Assembly: GCA_009360345.1 (NCBI GenBank)
Contig: SPDP01000007.1
Coordinates: 55,796-119,795 of the forward strand
Length of the DNA stretch: 64,000 nt
Source of the DNA: Alcaligenaceae bacterium SAGV5
GTDB taxonomy: Bacteria > Pseudomonadota > Gammaproteobacteria > Burkholderiales > Burkholderiaceae_B
Reading direction: 5' to 3'
Shown here: one piece after another, positions 25,346 through 33,705 of the stretch
How positions within the stretch are numbered: position 1 is the first letter of the stretch
How the letters are laid out: every line of letters begins with the position of its first letter
Made by a program: the position numbers and the translations under genes
The notes under the pieces: model-generated
The model's database searches: none
What the model saw: only the letters and a program-made list of their open reading frames with translations
Told to the model about the DNA's origin: nothing

Positions 25346-26521
25346 ATGCTGTCCGCTCAACAACGAGCCATCATCAAGGCCACTGTCCCGCTGCTGGAAA
25401 CCGGCGGCGAAGCCCTGACCACCCATTTCTATCGCCTGATGCTGGCCGAGTACCCGGAGGTGCGGCCCCTGTTCAACCAGGCTCACCAGGCCAGCGGCGA
25501 CCAGCCCCGCGCGCTGGCCAACGGCGTGCTGGCCTATGCCCGCCACATCGACGACCTCACCCCCCTGGGCGGGCTGGTCGGCCGCATCGTGAACAAGCAC
25601 GTCGGCCTGCAGATCCTGCCCGAGCACTATCCCATCGTCGGCGCCTGCCTGCTGCGCGCCATCCGCGAAGTGCTCGGTCCCGACGTCGCCACCGACGAAG
25701 TCATCGAAGCCTGGGGCGCCGCCTACCAGCAGTTGGCCACGCTGCTGATCGGCGCCGAGGAACAGTGCTACGCGACCCAGGAGAAGGCGGCCGGCGGCTG
25801 GCGCGGCGCGCGCGCCTTCCGCGTCGCCCGCAAGGCCCAGGAAAGCGCGGAGATCACTTCGTTCTACCTCGTGCCCGCCGACGGCGGCTCCCTGCTGGAC
25901 TTCGAGCCCGGCCAGTACATCGGCCTGAAGCTGGTCGTCGACGGCGCCGAAGTCCGCCGCAACTATTCGCTGTCCGCGCCCCCCAACGGCCGCGAATACC
26001 GCATCAGCGTCAAGCGCCAGGGCGACGGCGTCGTCTCCAACCACCTCCATGACCGGATCGGCGAAGGCGACACGCTGGAACTCTTCCCGCCCTCGGGCAA
26101 CTTCACGCTGCAGGCCAGCGACAAGCCGCTGGTGCTGATCAGCGGCGGCGTCGGCATCACGCCCACCCTGGCCATGCTGCAGGCCGCCCTGGGCGGCTCG
26201 CGCGCGATCCACTTCATCCACTGCGCCCGCAACCAGGCCGTCCACGCCTTCCGCGACTACGTGGATGCCGCCGCCGGCAAGTTCCCCCAGCTCAAGCGCT
26301 TCTATTGCTACGACGAACCCGGCGAAGCCCAGCGTCCCGATGCCATCGGCCTGCTGACCAAGGAACAACTGGCGCAGTGGCTGCCGCAGGACCGCGACGT
26401 CGACGTCTACTTCCTGGGTCCCAAGCCCTTCATGCGCAACGTGCAGCGCTACCTGAAGGAACTTGGCGTGCCGGAGGCGCAGACGCGGTATGAGTTCTTC
26501 GGACCGGAGGCGATGGCTTAG
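25346..26521 (+). CDS. hmp: Flavohaemoglobin, nitric oxide dioxygenase
   Basis: Cytosolic enzyme of 391 residues that oxidises NO to nitrate with O2 and NAD(P)H. The start at 25346 follows GCAGGAG; upstream in-frame codons overlap the promoter and are not coding. Globin domain (1-140) with proximal haem ligand H85 (NKHVGLQI) and the LETGGEALTTHFYRLML distal helix; FAD domain with RNYSLSAP and GDGVVSNHLHD; NAD domain with LISGGVGITPTLAM and the FLGPKPFM tail. Divergent from norR behind a sigma-54 promoter with NorR sites, so it is part of the NO-detoxification response. Confidence 0.96.
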   Translation: MLSAQQRAIIKATVPLLETGGEALTTHFYRLMLAEYPEVRPLFNQAHQASGDQPRALANGVLAYARHIDDLTPLGGLVGRIVNKHVGLQILPEHYPIVGACLLRAIREVLGPDVATDEVIEAWGAAYQQLATLLIGAEEQCYATQEKAAGGWRGARAFRVARKAQESAEITSFYLVPADGGSLLDFEPGQYIGLKLVVDGAEVRRNYSLSAPPNGREYRISVKRQGDGVVSNHLHDRIGEGDTLELFPPSGNFTLQASDKPLVLISGGVGITPTLAMLQAALGGSRAIHFIHCARNQAVHAFRDYVDAAAGKFPQLKRFYCYDEPGEAQRPDAIGLLTKEQLAQWLPQDRDVDVYFLGPKPFMRNVQRYLKELGVPEAQTRYEFFGPEAMA

Positions 26522-26543
26522 GGCCGGCTGACGCAAGGCCGCG

Positions 26544-27443
26544 CTACGCGAAGAACTGCTTCATCTCCAGCCCGCGGATGATCTGCGCGGTCGCCTCCGC
26601 CAGCGGAGGCAGCGGGCCGCTGGACGGCGTGGCCAGGGTCAGGTTGTTCATGATGACCGGCTCGACGATGGACGAAAAGGCCAGGAAATCCTGGCCCGCC
26701 ATGTCGCTCAGCGCCGAACGCGGGATGATGGTGAACATGCCTTCCTTGGCCATGGTCTCCAGGATGGTGTGCACCACGTCCACCTCGGCCACCACGTCCA
26801 GCGTCACGTTCACTTCGCGGCAGGTGCGATCCACCAGCGCGCGGATGGTATTGGGCGCGCTGGGCAGCACCAGCGGATAGCGGCCCAGGTCCCGCGCGCG
26901 CACGCGCGGCGGCGGCGCGGGCCGGCAGGCCTTGCCATAGGCCAGCACCAGGTCCTCGCGGTAGATGGACTCGAACCGCAGCAGGGACGAGGACGGCGGA
27001 TCGTACAGCAGCGCCAGGTCCACCCTGCCCTTGACCAGCCACTCGTTCATCTCGGAACTCAGGCCTTCAGCCAGCGTCAGCGCGGCATCGGGATGCTGGC
27101 GGCGGAACGACTGCACGATGTCCGGCGCCATCCGCCGCGCGACGCGATGCGGCATGCCCAGGCGCACTTTGTCCTGCGACGCGGCGCGAAAGGCGCGCAT
27201 GTCCTGCCGCGCGTGCTGGGCCATGGCATCGAGGGTCTTGGCATGCTCCAGGAACCGCAGCCCGGCCTCGGTGGGCTCCACGCCGCGGCCGGTGCGCACC
27301 AGCAGGTGGTGGCGCAGCTCGGCTTCGAGCAACTGGATCTGCCGGCTGAGCGACGGCTGCGAAACGCCCAGCACCTCGCCCGCGCGGGACAGGCTGCGCA
27401 TTTCGCAGACGACGATGAAGTAGCGGATTTGCCGAAGGTCCAT
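26544..27443 (-). CDS. LysR-family regulator (Nac/CbbR-like)
   Basis: Regulator of 299 residues starting at 27443 (MDLRQIRYFIVVCEMRSL). Helix-turn-helix at about 18-38 (SRAGEVLGVSQPSLSRQIQLLE); effector domain with VRLGMPHRVARRMAP, KGRVDLALLYDPP, LPSAPNTIRALVD and EVDVVHTILE. It is paralogous to the regulator at 3746-4654. It is divergent from the catabolic run beginning at 27551, which it probably controls; the 107-base gap is AT-richer next to its start (GGTATACG, CCTATATC). Converges with hmp with 22 bases between stops. Confidence 0.92.
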   Translation of the reverse strand: MDLRQIRYFIVVCEMRSLSRAGEVLGVSQPSLSRQIQLLEAELRHHLLVRTGRGVEPTEAGLRFLEHAKTLDAMAQHARQDMRAFRAASQDKVRLGMPHRVARRMAPDIVQSFRRQHPDAALTLAEGLSSEMNEWLVKGRVDLALLYDPPSSSLLRFESIYREDLVLAYGKACRPAPPPRVRARDLGRYPLVLPSAPNTIRALVDRTCREVNVTLDVVAEVDVVHTILETMAKEGMFTIIPRSALSDMAGQDFLAFSSIVEPVIMNNLTLATPSSGPLPPLAEATAQIIRGLEMKQFFA

Positions 27444-27550
27444 GGATGCAATGGTATACGTTTTTCCTATATCAGAAGTCAGCGATGGCGCATTGCTCGG
27501 CCCCGGGGGCTTGCGCATGATGCGGGGTTGACGTTCACCACGACCCCGCC

Positions 27551-28420
27551 ATGCCCGACTGCGCTCCTCCCCTTGCCGAGATCACGCCTCCCGCCGATTC
27601 CCTGCCGGCGCGCGCCTGCGACACCCACTTCCATGTCTTCGGCCCCGCCGACGTCTTCCCCTACGCCGACGACCGCCCCTACACCCCGCCCGACGCGCCC
27701 TTCGAACGGCTGCGCGACCTGCACCGGCGGCTGGGATTCGAGCGCGGCGTCATCGTGCATCCGGGCTGCCATGGCCATGACCTGTCGGTCACGCTCGATG
27801 CGCTGGATCGCGGCGCCGGCCAATACCGGGCGGTGGCGCTGCTGGACCCGGCCGCCGACGAAGCCCGTATCGCCGAACTCGACCGGCGCGGCGTGCGCGG
27901 CGTGCGCTTCAACTTCGTGGCCCACCTGGCCAACGCCGGCTGGGACGAGCTGGCGCGTATCGTGCCCCGCATCGCCCCTTTCGGCTGGCACGTCTGCATC
28001 CATTCGGACCAGGCCTCGCTCGAAGGCCTGCTGCCCAGGCTCAGGACGCTGCCCGTGCCGTTCGTGATCGACCACATGGGACGCGTAGCGGCCGCGGAGG
28101 GCACGCAGGGCGCGGCCTTCCGCGCCCTGCTCGCGCTGCGCGACCACCCCGGCGCCTGGGTGAAGATTTCCGGGCTGGACCGCACGTCCAGCAGCGGCAA
28201 GCGGCCGTTCCAGGACGCCGAGCCCCTGGTGTCGGCGCTGCTGGACGCCATGCCCGAGCGCCTGCTGTGGGGCACGGACTGGCCGCATCCGAACGTGCGC
28301 GGCGACATGCCGGACGACGGCGAGCTGCTGAACACCTTCCTGCGGCTGTGCCCCGATGCCGCCACGCGCCAGCGCATCCTCGCGGACAACCCGCACGAGC
28401 TGTTCCGGTTCGCGCAATGA
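27551..28420 (+). CDS. Amidohydrolase, 2-pyrone-4,6-dicarboxylate hydrolase (LigI)-like
   Basis: TIM-barrel amidohydrolase of 289 residues from the LigI-like group that hydrolyses lactones of aromatic-degradation pathways. Metal and catalytic positions visible: DTHFHVFGP near residue 24, VIVHPGCHGHD near 70, FVIDHMGR near 175 and LWGTDWPHPNV near 240, with the catalytic aspartate in GTDW. First gene after the divergent LysR; the next gene follows after 45 bases. The LigI assignment rests on family resemblance; other LigAB-pathway genes are absent, so the true lactone may differ. Confidence 0.82.
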   Translation: MPDCAPPLAEITPPADSLPARACDTHFHVFGPADVFPYADDRPYTPPDAPFERLRDLHRRLGFERGVIVHPGCHGHDLSVTLDALDRGAGQYRAVALLDPAADEARIAELDRRGVRGVRFNFVAHLANAGWDELARIVPRIAPFGWHVCIHSDQASLEGLLPRLRTLPVPFVIDHMGRVAAAEGTQGAAFRALLALRDHPGAWVKISGLDRTSSSGKRPFQDAEPLVSALLDAMPERLLWGTDWPHPNVRGDMPDDGELLNTFLRLCPDAATRQRILADNPHELFRFAQ

Positions 28421-28465
28421 CGCGGCGCGTGCCCCCCTTCGCCCAGAACACCAGGAGACCCAAGC

Positions 28466-29017
28466 ATGCCTAGGCTGAATCCCCCCGATGTCGAACAGAT
28501 GTCCGAACACCAGCGCCGTGTCTACGACGCCATCGCCTCGGGCCCGCGCGGCAAGGTGCGCGGACCGCTGGCGATCTGGCTGCACCGCCCCGGCCTGGCC
28601 GAGCACGCCCAGGCGCTGGGCCAGTATTGCCGCTACGACTCCAGCCTGCCGCCGCGCCTGTCCGAACTGGCCATCCTCACCATGGCCGCGCTGTGGCGCG
28701 CGCCTTTCGAATGGTGGGCCCACCATCCCATCGCCCTGAAGGCGGGGCTGGACGCGGACGTGGCCGAGCAGATCCGCGCCGGCGCCACCCCCGTGTTCGC
28801 CCAGCGCGACGAATCGCTCGTCTATCGCTTCGTGCGCGAACTGGTGGAAACGCGGCGGGTCCCGGACGCGCTCTACCAGGAAGCCATCGAGGTCCTGGGC
28901 AAGGACGGCGTCGTCGACCTGGTCGGCATGGCCGGCTACTACACCCTGATCTCGATGACGCTGAGCGTCTTCGACATCCCCACGCCCGACGGCAGCACCG
29001 TCGAATTCGGGCGTTGA
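28466..29017 (+). CDS. Carboxymuconolactone decarboxylase-like (AhpD fold) protein
   Basis: Small helical protein of 183 residues with CCAGGAGACC before the start. The AhpD-fold core is visible as LPPRLSELAILTMAALWRAPFEWWAHHPIALKAGL and VIEVLGKDGVVDLVGMAGYYTLISM-like helices. There is no CxxC pair, so it is not a peroxidase of the AhpD kind and more probably acts on a lactone as PcaC does, or is a structural partner. It lies between the LigI-like hydrolase and an SDR in one run. Exact reaction unknown. Confidence 0.82.
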   Translation: MPRLNPPDVEQMSEHQRRVYDAIASGPRGKVRGPLAIWLHRPGLAEHAQALGQYCRYDSSLPPRLSELAILTMAALWRAPFEWWAHHPIALKAGLDADVAEQIRAGATPVFAQRDESLVYRFVRELVETRRVPDALYQEAIEVLGKDGVVDLVGMAGYYTLISMTLSVFDIPTPDGSTVEFGR

Positions 29018-29054
29018 TGCCCGTTCAACCCTCACCACGGACGAGATACCCATC

Positions 29055-29855
29055 ATGACTGGCCGCCTGCAAGGCAAGATAGCGATCGTCACCGGCGCGG
29101 GCAGCGTCGGCCCCGGCTGGGGCAACGGCCGCGCCATCGCCTACCGTTTCGCGCAGGAAGGCGCGCGTGTGTTCGCGGTGGACCGCGACCCCGCGGCCAT
29201 GGAAGAAACCGTGGCCCGCGTACGCGAGATCGGCGGCGAGATCGCCATCTGGCGCTGCGACGTCACCTCGTCGGACGAGGTCCGGGACATGGTGCGCGCC
29301 TGCGTCGACACCTGGGGCGGCGTGGACATCCTGGTCAACAACGTGGGCGGCTCGCGCAAGGGCGGCCCGGTGGACCTGGACGAAGCGGCCTGGGACGCGC
29401 AGATCGACTTCAACCTGAAAAGCGTCTACCTGGGCTGCCGCCACGTGCTGCCGCTGATGGAAGAACAGGGCGGCGGCGCCATCGTCAACATCGCCTCGAC
29501 CTCGGGCACGCGCTGGACCGGCTCGGCCCAGGTCGGCTATTCCAGCGCGAAGGCCGGCGTCATCCAGTTGTCGCGCGTCGTGGCGCTGGAATACGCCAAG
29601 AAGAACATCCGCTGCAACACCGTCGTTCCGGGCCAGATGCACACCCCCATGGTCGAAGTCCGGCTGGCCGGGCAGCGCGCGGGCGGCGACATCGAAAAAC
29701 TGCTGGCCCAACGCCAGTCGCGCATCCCCCTGCCGTTCATGGGCGACGGCCTGGATACCGCCAACGCCGCGCTGTTCCTGGCGTCCAGCGAGGCCCGCTT
29801 CATCACCGCCACCGAAATCGTGGTAGACGGAGGCATGAGTGCTCGCTGCGACTGA
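29055..29855 (+). CDS. Short-chain dehydrogenase/reductase
   Basis: NAD(P)-dependent oxidoreductase of 266 residues with Rossmann fold. Cofactor segment IVTGAGSVGPGWGNGRAIAY contains a longer glycine loop than usual; next come NNVGG (in place of NNAG), the catalytic serine in NIASTSG and the YSSAK (YxxxK) motif near residue 165, and the C-terminal TEIVVDGGMSA. Such enzymes oxidise hydroxy groups of pathway intermediates. It overlaps the following lactonase gene by 17 bases, so the two are translated together. Confidence 0.9.
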   Translation: MTGRLQGKIAIVTGAGSVGPGWGNGRAIAYRFAQEGARVFAVDRDPAAMEETVARVREIGGEIAIWRCDVTSSDEVRDMVRACVDTWGGVDILVNNVGGSRKGGPVDLDEAAWDAQIDFNLKSVYLGCRHVLPLMEEQGGGAIVNIASTSGTRWTGSAQVGYSSAKAGVIQLSRVVALEYAKKNIRCNTVVPGQMHTPMVEVRLAGQRAGGDIEKLLAQRQSRIPLPFMGDGLDTANAALFLASSEARFITATEIVVDGGMSARCD

Positions 29856-30786
29856 CGCACCCGTGCGCTATCCCGATCCCGCCGTCATCGCGCTGGATCC
29901 TCGCTTCGAGAAACTGGTGCTGCCGCTGGCGGCCGTCGAGCGCCTCGCCACGGGATGCCGCTGGGCCGAAGGGCCGGCCTGGTTCGGCGACGGCCGCTAC
30001 CTGCTGTGGAGCGACGTGCCCAACGACCGCATCATGCGCTGGGACGAAATCACCGGCCAGACGCACGTGTGGCGGCCGGTATCCGGCCATGCGAACGGCA
30101 ACACGCGCGACCGCCAGGGACGCCTCGTCACCTGCGAACACCAGGGGCGCCGCGTCAGCCGCACCGAACACGACGGCCGCATCACCGTGCTGGCCGACCG
30201 CTACCAGGGCAAGCGCCTAAATTCGCCCAACGACGTCGTCGTGAAATCCGACGGCTCGATCTGGTTCACCGATCCGCCCTTCGGCATCATCGGCTACTAC
30301 CAGGGCGAGAAGGCAGAACAGGAACTACCCGCCGCCATCTATCGCATCGACCCGCACAGCGGCGCGGTCGACCTGGTCTGCGACTCGGTCAGCGGCCCCA
30401 ACGGCCTGGCCTTCTCGCCGGACGAGAAACAGCTGTACGTGATCGAATCGCGCGCCCGCCCCCGCAACGTCCTGGTGTTCGACGTCTCCGACGACGGCCG
30501 GCGGCTGGGCCCGCAACGCGTGCTGTTCGACGCCGCCGACGGCACTCCGGACGGCTTCCGCGTGGATGTCGAAGGCAACCTCTGGTGCGGCTGGGGCATG
30601 GGCACGCCGGAGCTGGACGGCGTCCGTGTCTACTCGCCCCGGGGGGAACTCCTGGGCCGCATCGCCTTGCCCGAACGCTGCGCGAATCTCTGTTTTGGCG
30701 GCAAGCATCGCAACCGCCTGTTCATGGCGTCCTGCACGTCGATCTACTCGTTGTTCGTCAATACCCAGGGCGCCCCCGGCGGCTGA
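29839..30786 (+). CDS. SMP-30/gluconolactonase-family lactonase
   Basis: Six-bladed beta-propeller hydrolase of 315 residues. It begins at a GTG (29839) inside the 3' end of the SDR gene, with ACGGAGG placed six bases upstream. Family segments: LATGCRWAEGPAWFGDGRYLLWSDVPNDRIMRW, NTRDRQGRLVTCEHQGRRV, LNSPNDVVVKSDGSIWFTDPPFGI and the metal-binding PDGFRVDVEGNLWCGWG. It would hydrolyse a sugar or hydroxy-acid lactone produced by the adjacent SDR. No signal peptide is evident. Followed by a Bug receptor, completing an uptake-plus-oxidation-plus-lactone-opening set. Confidence 0.88.
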   Translation: MLAATDAPVRYPDPAVIALDPRFEKLVLPLAAVERLATGCRWAEGPAWFGDGRYLLWSDVPNDRIMRWDEITGQTHVWRPVSGHANGNTRDRQGRLVTCEHQGRRVSRTEHDGRITVLADRYQGKRLNSPNDVVVKSDGSIWFTDPPFGIIGYYQGEKAEQELPAAIYRIDPHSGAVDLVCDSVSGPNGLAFSPDEKQLYVIESRARPRNVLVFDVSDDGRRLGPQRVLFDAADGTPDGFRVDVEGNLWCGWGMGTPELDGVRVYSPRGELLGRIALPERCANLCFGGKHRNRLFMASCTSIYSLFVNTQGAPGG

Positions 30787-30827
30787 TTGCCCGCACCCTG
30801 TTTTCCAAAACGATAAAGGAGAACACC

Positions 30828-31799
30828 ATGTTCCATCCGGCCCGTTTCCACGCCATCGCGCCGCTCGCCGCGGCCCTCCTCGGCCTGGCCGCCTTTGGCG
30901 CCCAGGCCCAGTCCGTCACCAGCATCGTCGTCGCCTTCCCGCCCGGCGGCCCCGCCGATTCGCTTGCGCGCGTCGTCGCCACCCAGCTCGAAAAAGAGCT
31001 CAAGCAGACCGTCGTCATCGAGAACAAGCCGGGCGGCAACGGCGCCATCGCCGCCAGCCAGGTGGCCCGCTCACGGCCCGACGGCCACACGCTGTTCCTG
31101 AGCTCGGTGGGCGCGATCTCGATCAACCCCGCCCTGTACCCCAAGCTGATCTACGATCCCATCAAGGACTTCGCGCCGGTCTCGCTGCTGGTCTCCACGC
31201 CCGAGGTGCTGGTCGTCGGCCCGGGCAGCGCCAGCAAGACCGCCAGGGACTTCGTCGCCAACGCCAAGTCGGCCAAGGGCGCGACGATGGCCTCGTCCGG
31301 CGTGGGCAGCATGCCGCACATGGCCATCGTGCAGCTCAAGCTGTCGACCAAGGCCAACATCCTGCACGTCCCCTACAAGGGCGCGGCGCCCGCCATCACC
31401 GACACCATAGGCGGGCAGGTCGACGGCTTCATCGGCGACATCTCGGGCCTGATGTCCAACATCAAGGCGAACAAGGTCAAGGCGCTCGCCATCGCCGCGC
31501 CCAGGCGCTCACCCCTGCTGCCCGAGGTCCCGACCTTCGACGAACTGGGCGTGCCCAACGTCTACGCCAACAACTGGTACGGCCTGTACGCGCCCAAGGA
31601 CACCCCGGCCGACAAGGTCGCCGCGCTGAACGCCGCGGTGCGCAAGGTCCTCGGCTCGCCGGAACTGAAGGCCTATGCCGAATCGAGCGGGGTCGAACTC
31701 TCGCCCACCACGCCCAAGGAGTTCGACGAACTGGGCCGCAAGGACGCCAAGAAGTGGGGCGACCTGATCCGGGCGGAAGGGATCAAGGCCGACGAGTAA
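30828..31799 (+). CDS. Bug-family periplasmic solute-binding protein
   Basis: TctC-like receptor of 323 residues. The start at 30828 follows AAAGGAGAACACC; the signal peptide ends near FGAQAQ. Family segments: VTSIVVAFPPGGPADSLARVVA, VVIENKPGGNGAIAASQVARSRPDGHTLFL, ILHVPYKGAAPAITDTIGGQV and VPTFDELGVPNVYANNWYGLYAPKDT. It closes the LysR-led cluster that starts at 27551 and presumably brings in its substrate; the permease components are missing here too. Confidence 0.92.
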   Translation: MFHPARFHAIAPLAAALLGLAAFGAQAQSVTSIVVAFPPGGPADSLARVVATQLEKELKQTVVIENKPGGNGAIAASQVARSRPDGHTLFLSSVGAISINPALYPKLIYDPIKDFAPVSLLVSTPEVLVVGPGSASKTARDFVANAKSAKGATMASSGVGSMPHMAIVQLKLSTKANILHVPYKGAAPAITDTIGGQVDGFIGDISGLMSNIKANKVKALAIAAPRRSPLLPEVPTFDELGVPNVYANNWYGLYAPKDTPADKVAALNAAVRKVLGSPELKAYAESSGVELSPTTPKEFDELGRKDAKKWGDLIRAEGIKADE

Positions 31800-31865
31800 A
31801 GCGGCCGCTTGCCGGCTGGCCACGGCCCACGTATCGTTGCTCCGCATCGGGCAAGGAGACGTGGG

Positions 31866-32204
31866 ATGAAAATACGAAGGGCATGGCGCATGCTGGCCTG
31901 GGGTGGCTGCCTGGCCGCCAGCGCGGCCGCCGCCGGACCGCAGGCGGTCGAAACGGAACCGGGCCCGGGCGCGCGCGCCGTCCGGGTCGTCGGCCAGCCC
32001 GGTGACTCCCCCGCCGCGCTGCGCGCCCGCCTCGACCAGCGCCTGGACGAACTGTGCCAGGGCCGGGTCTACGCCGTGGCCTATGAGCAAGGACAGTCCG
32101 TGCGGCAGTGGTACGCGGCGGGCGGCTCGACCATGATGGCCGCGCCCGATGCCGTCGTTCCCTATGTCGATGCGCAGGCGGTGTGCGACGGGCTGCGGGA
32201 CTGA
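31866..32204 (+). CDS. Small exported protein of unknown function
   Basis: A 112-residue product with AAGGAGACGTGGG before the ATG. It has a basic, hydrophobic N-terminal signal (KIRRAWRMLAWGGCLAASAAAAG); the cysteine after WGG is a poor lipobox, so cleavage by signal peptidase I is more likely. The mature part is short, with DQRLDELCQGRVYAVAYEQGQ and two cysteines that could form a disulfide. It stands alone between a Bug gene and the DUF1800 gene. I do not recognise the family. Confidence 0.65.
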   Translation: MKIRRAWRMLAWGGCLAASAAAAGPQAVETEPGPGARAVRVVGQPGDSPAALRARLDQRLDELCQGRVYAVAYEQGQSVRQWYAAGGSTMMAAPDAVVPYVDAQAVCDGLRD

Positions 32205-32294
32205 GCGGCCTTACACGCGCTTACACCCCCACCCCGCGCTCCGCGAAAGAATCCTGAAACGGCGGGTCCAACCACCGGATCCCTGGGAGCAGGC

Positions 32295-33701
32295 ATGGCC
32301 GTACACGACCCCGCGATGCTCGGCATCGCTTCCAACCGCTTCGGACTGGGCGGGCGTCCCGATGACAAGGCGCCCGCCGACGCCAGGCAATGGCTGCTGG
32401 ACCAGCTCGGCCGCTACGAGCCTCGTCCGCCCGCCTGGGATCCCCTGCCATCCTCGGGCGACCTGGTCCGGGACGTCGTCGCCCGCCAGCGCGAAATACG
32501 TGACACACCGTCCGACCGGCAGGCCGCCGTCCGTGGCGCCCTGCGCAAGGCGCAGCGCCAGCACTACCTGGACGCCGTCGACATGCGCGCGCTGTCGGCG
32601 CTGGATACGCCCACGCCCTTCGTCGAACGCCTGGTGCATTTCTGGGCCAACCACTTCGCCGTCTCGGTCGAAAACCCCACGGTCGCGATGCTGGCGGGCA
32701 GCTTCGAGGCCGAGGCCATCCGCCCGCACGTACTCGGCCGTTTCGAGGACATGGTGATGGCGGTGGAGCGTCACCCGGCGATGCTGCTCTTCCTGAACCA
32801 GAACACCTCGATCGGCCCGGGCAGCGTGGCGGCGGCCCGGGCCGCGCGGCGCAATCCGGCGCAGCAGCGCGGGCTGAACGAGAACCTGGCGCGCGAGATC
32901 ATGGAACTGCACACGCTGGGCGTGCGCAGCGGCTATGGCCAGGAGGACGTCACGGAGTTCGCGCGCGCCCTGACGGGCTGGTCGGTGGCCGGCCTGGGCG
33001 CGCCCGACACGCCCGGGCGCGGCGTCGAGCTGGACGAAGGCACGGGCTACGCCTTCCACGCCGAACGCCACGAACCCGGCTCCCGCACCGTGCTCGGCCG
33101 CCGCTATGGCGAAGCCGGGCAAGAGCAGGCCGCCGCCATCATCCGCGATTTCGCGCGGGCCGATGCCACCGCCCGCCACGTGGCCACCAAGCTCGCCCGC
33201 CACTTCGTGGCCGACAGCCCACCGCCCGCGGTCGTCGATCGGCTGGCCCGGGCCTATCGCGACCACGACGGCGAACTCAAGCCGGTCTACGAGGCGCTGG
33301 CCGCGTCCCCGGAAGCCTGGCGCGCCCCGTCCGCCAAGTTCAAGACGCCGTGGGAATGGCTGCTGTCCTCGCTGCGCGGACTCGGCCGCACCGACCTGCA
33401 AGGCGTACGGGTGGCGGCCCTGATGCAGCAACTGGGCCAGCCGCTGTGGCGTCCCGGCTCGCCCGCCGGCTATGACGACGTGGCAGGCGGTTGGGCCGCC
33501 CCCGACGCACTGATGCGGCGTGTGGAGCTGGCGGGCCGCCTGGCGAGCCTGCCGGACGCCGGCCTGGACGCTCGCCGGCTGGCGCCCCGGCTACTGCCCG
33601 GGCTGCTGGGCGAAGCCACCGCCACGGCCCTGTCTCGCGCCGAATCCGGCCGCACCGCGCTGGCGCTGCTGCTGGTGTCGCCCGAGTTCCTGAGGAGATG
33701 A
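32295..33701 (+). CDS. DUF1800 family protein
   Basis: A 468-residue protein of the DUF1800 family, a widespread group of unknown function that is nearly always encoded beside a DUF1501 protein, as here. Typical segments are ASNRFGLGGRPDD at the N-terminus, LVHFWANHFAVSV, the conserved NENLAREIMELHTLGV near residue 200, and DVTEFARALTGWSV. The end LLVSPEFLRR is usual. The next gene starts 4 bases later and is co-transcribed. The pair may act in the periplasm or cell envelope, but this protein shows no clear signal peptide from the chosen start. Confidence 0.88.
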   Translation: MAVHDPAMLGIASNRFGLGGRPDDKAPADARQWLLDQLGRYEPRPPAWDPLPSSGDLVRDVVARQREIRDTPSDRQAAVRGALRKAQRQHYLDAVDMRALSALDTPTPFVERLVHFWANHFAVSVENPTVAMLAGSFEAEAIRPHVLGRFEDMVMAVERHPAMLLFLNQNTSIGPGSVAAARAARRNPAQQRGLNENLAREIMELHTLGVRSGYGQEDVTEFARALTGWSVAGLGAPDTPGRGVELDEGTGYAFHAERHEPGSRTVLGRRYGEAGQEQAAAIIRDFARADATARHVATKLARHFVADSPPPAVVDRLARAYRDHDGELKPVYEALAASPEAWRAPSAKFKTPWEWLLSSLRGLGRTDLQGVRVAALMQQLGQPLWRPGSPAGYDDVAGGWAAPDALMRRVELAGRLASLPDAGLDARRLAPRLLPGLLGEATATALSRAESGRTALALLLVSPEFLRR

Positions 33702-33705
33702 CACC

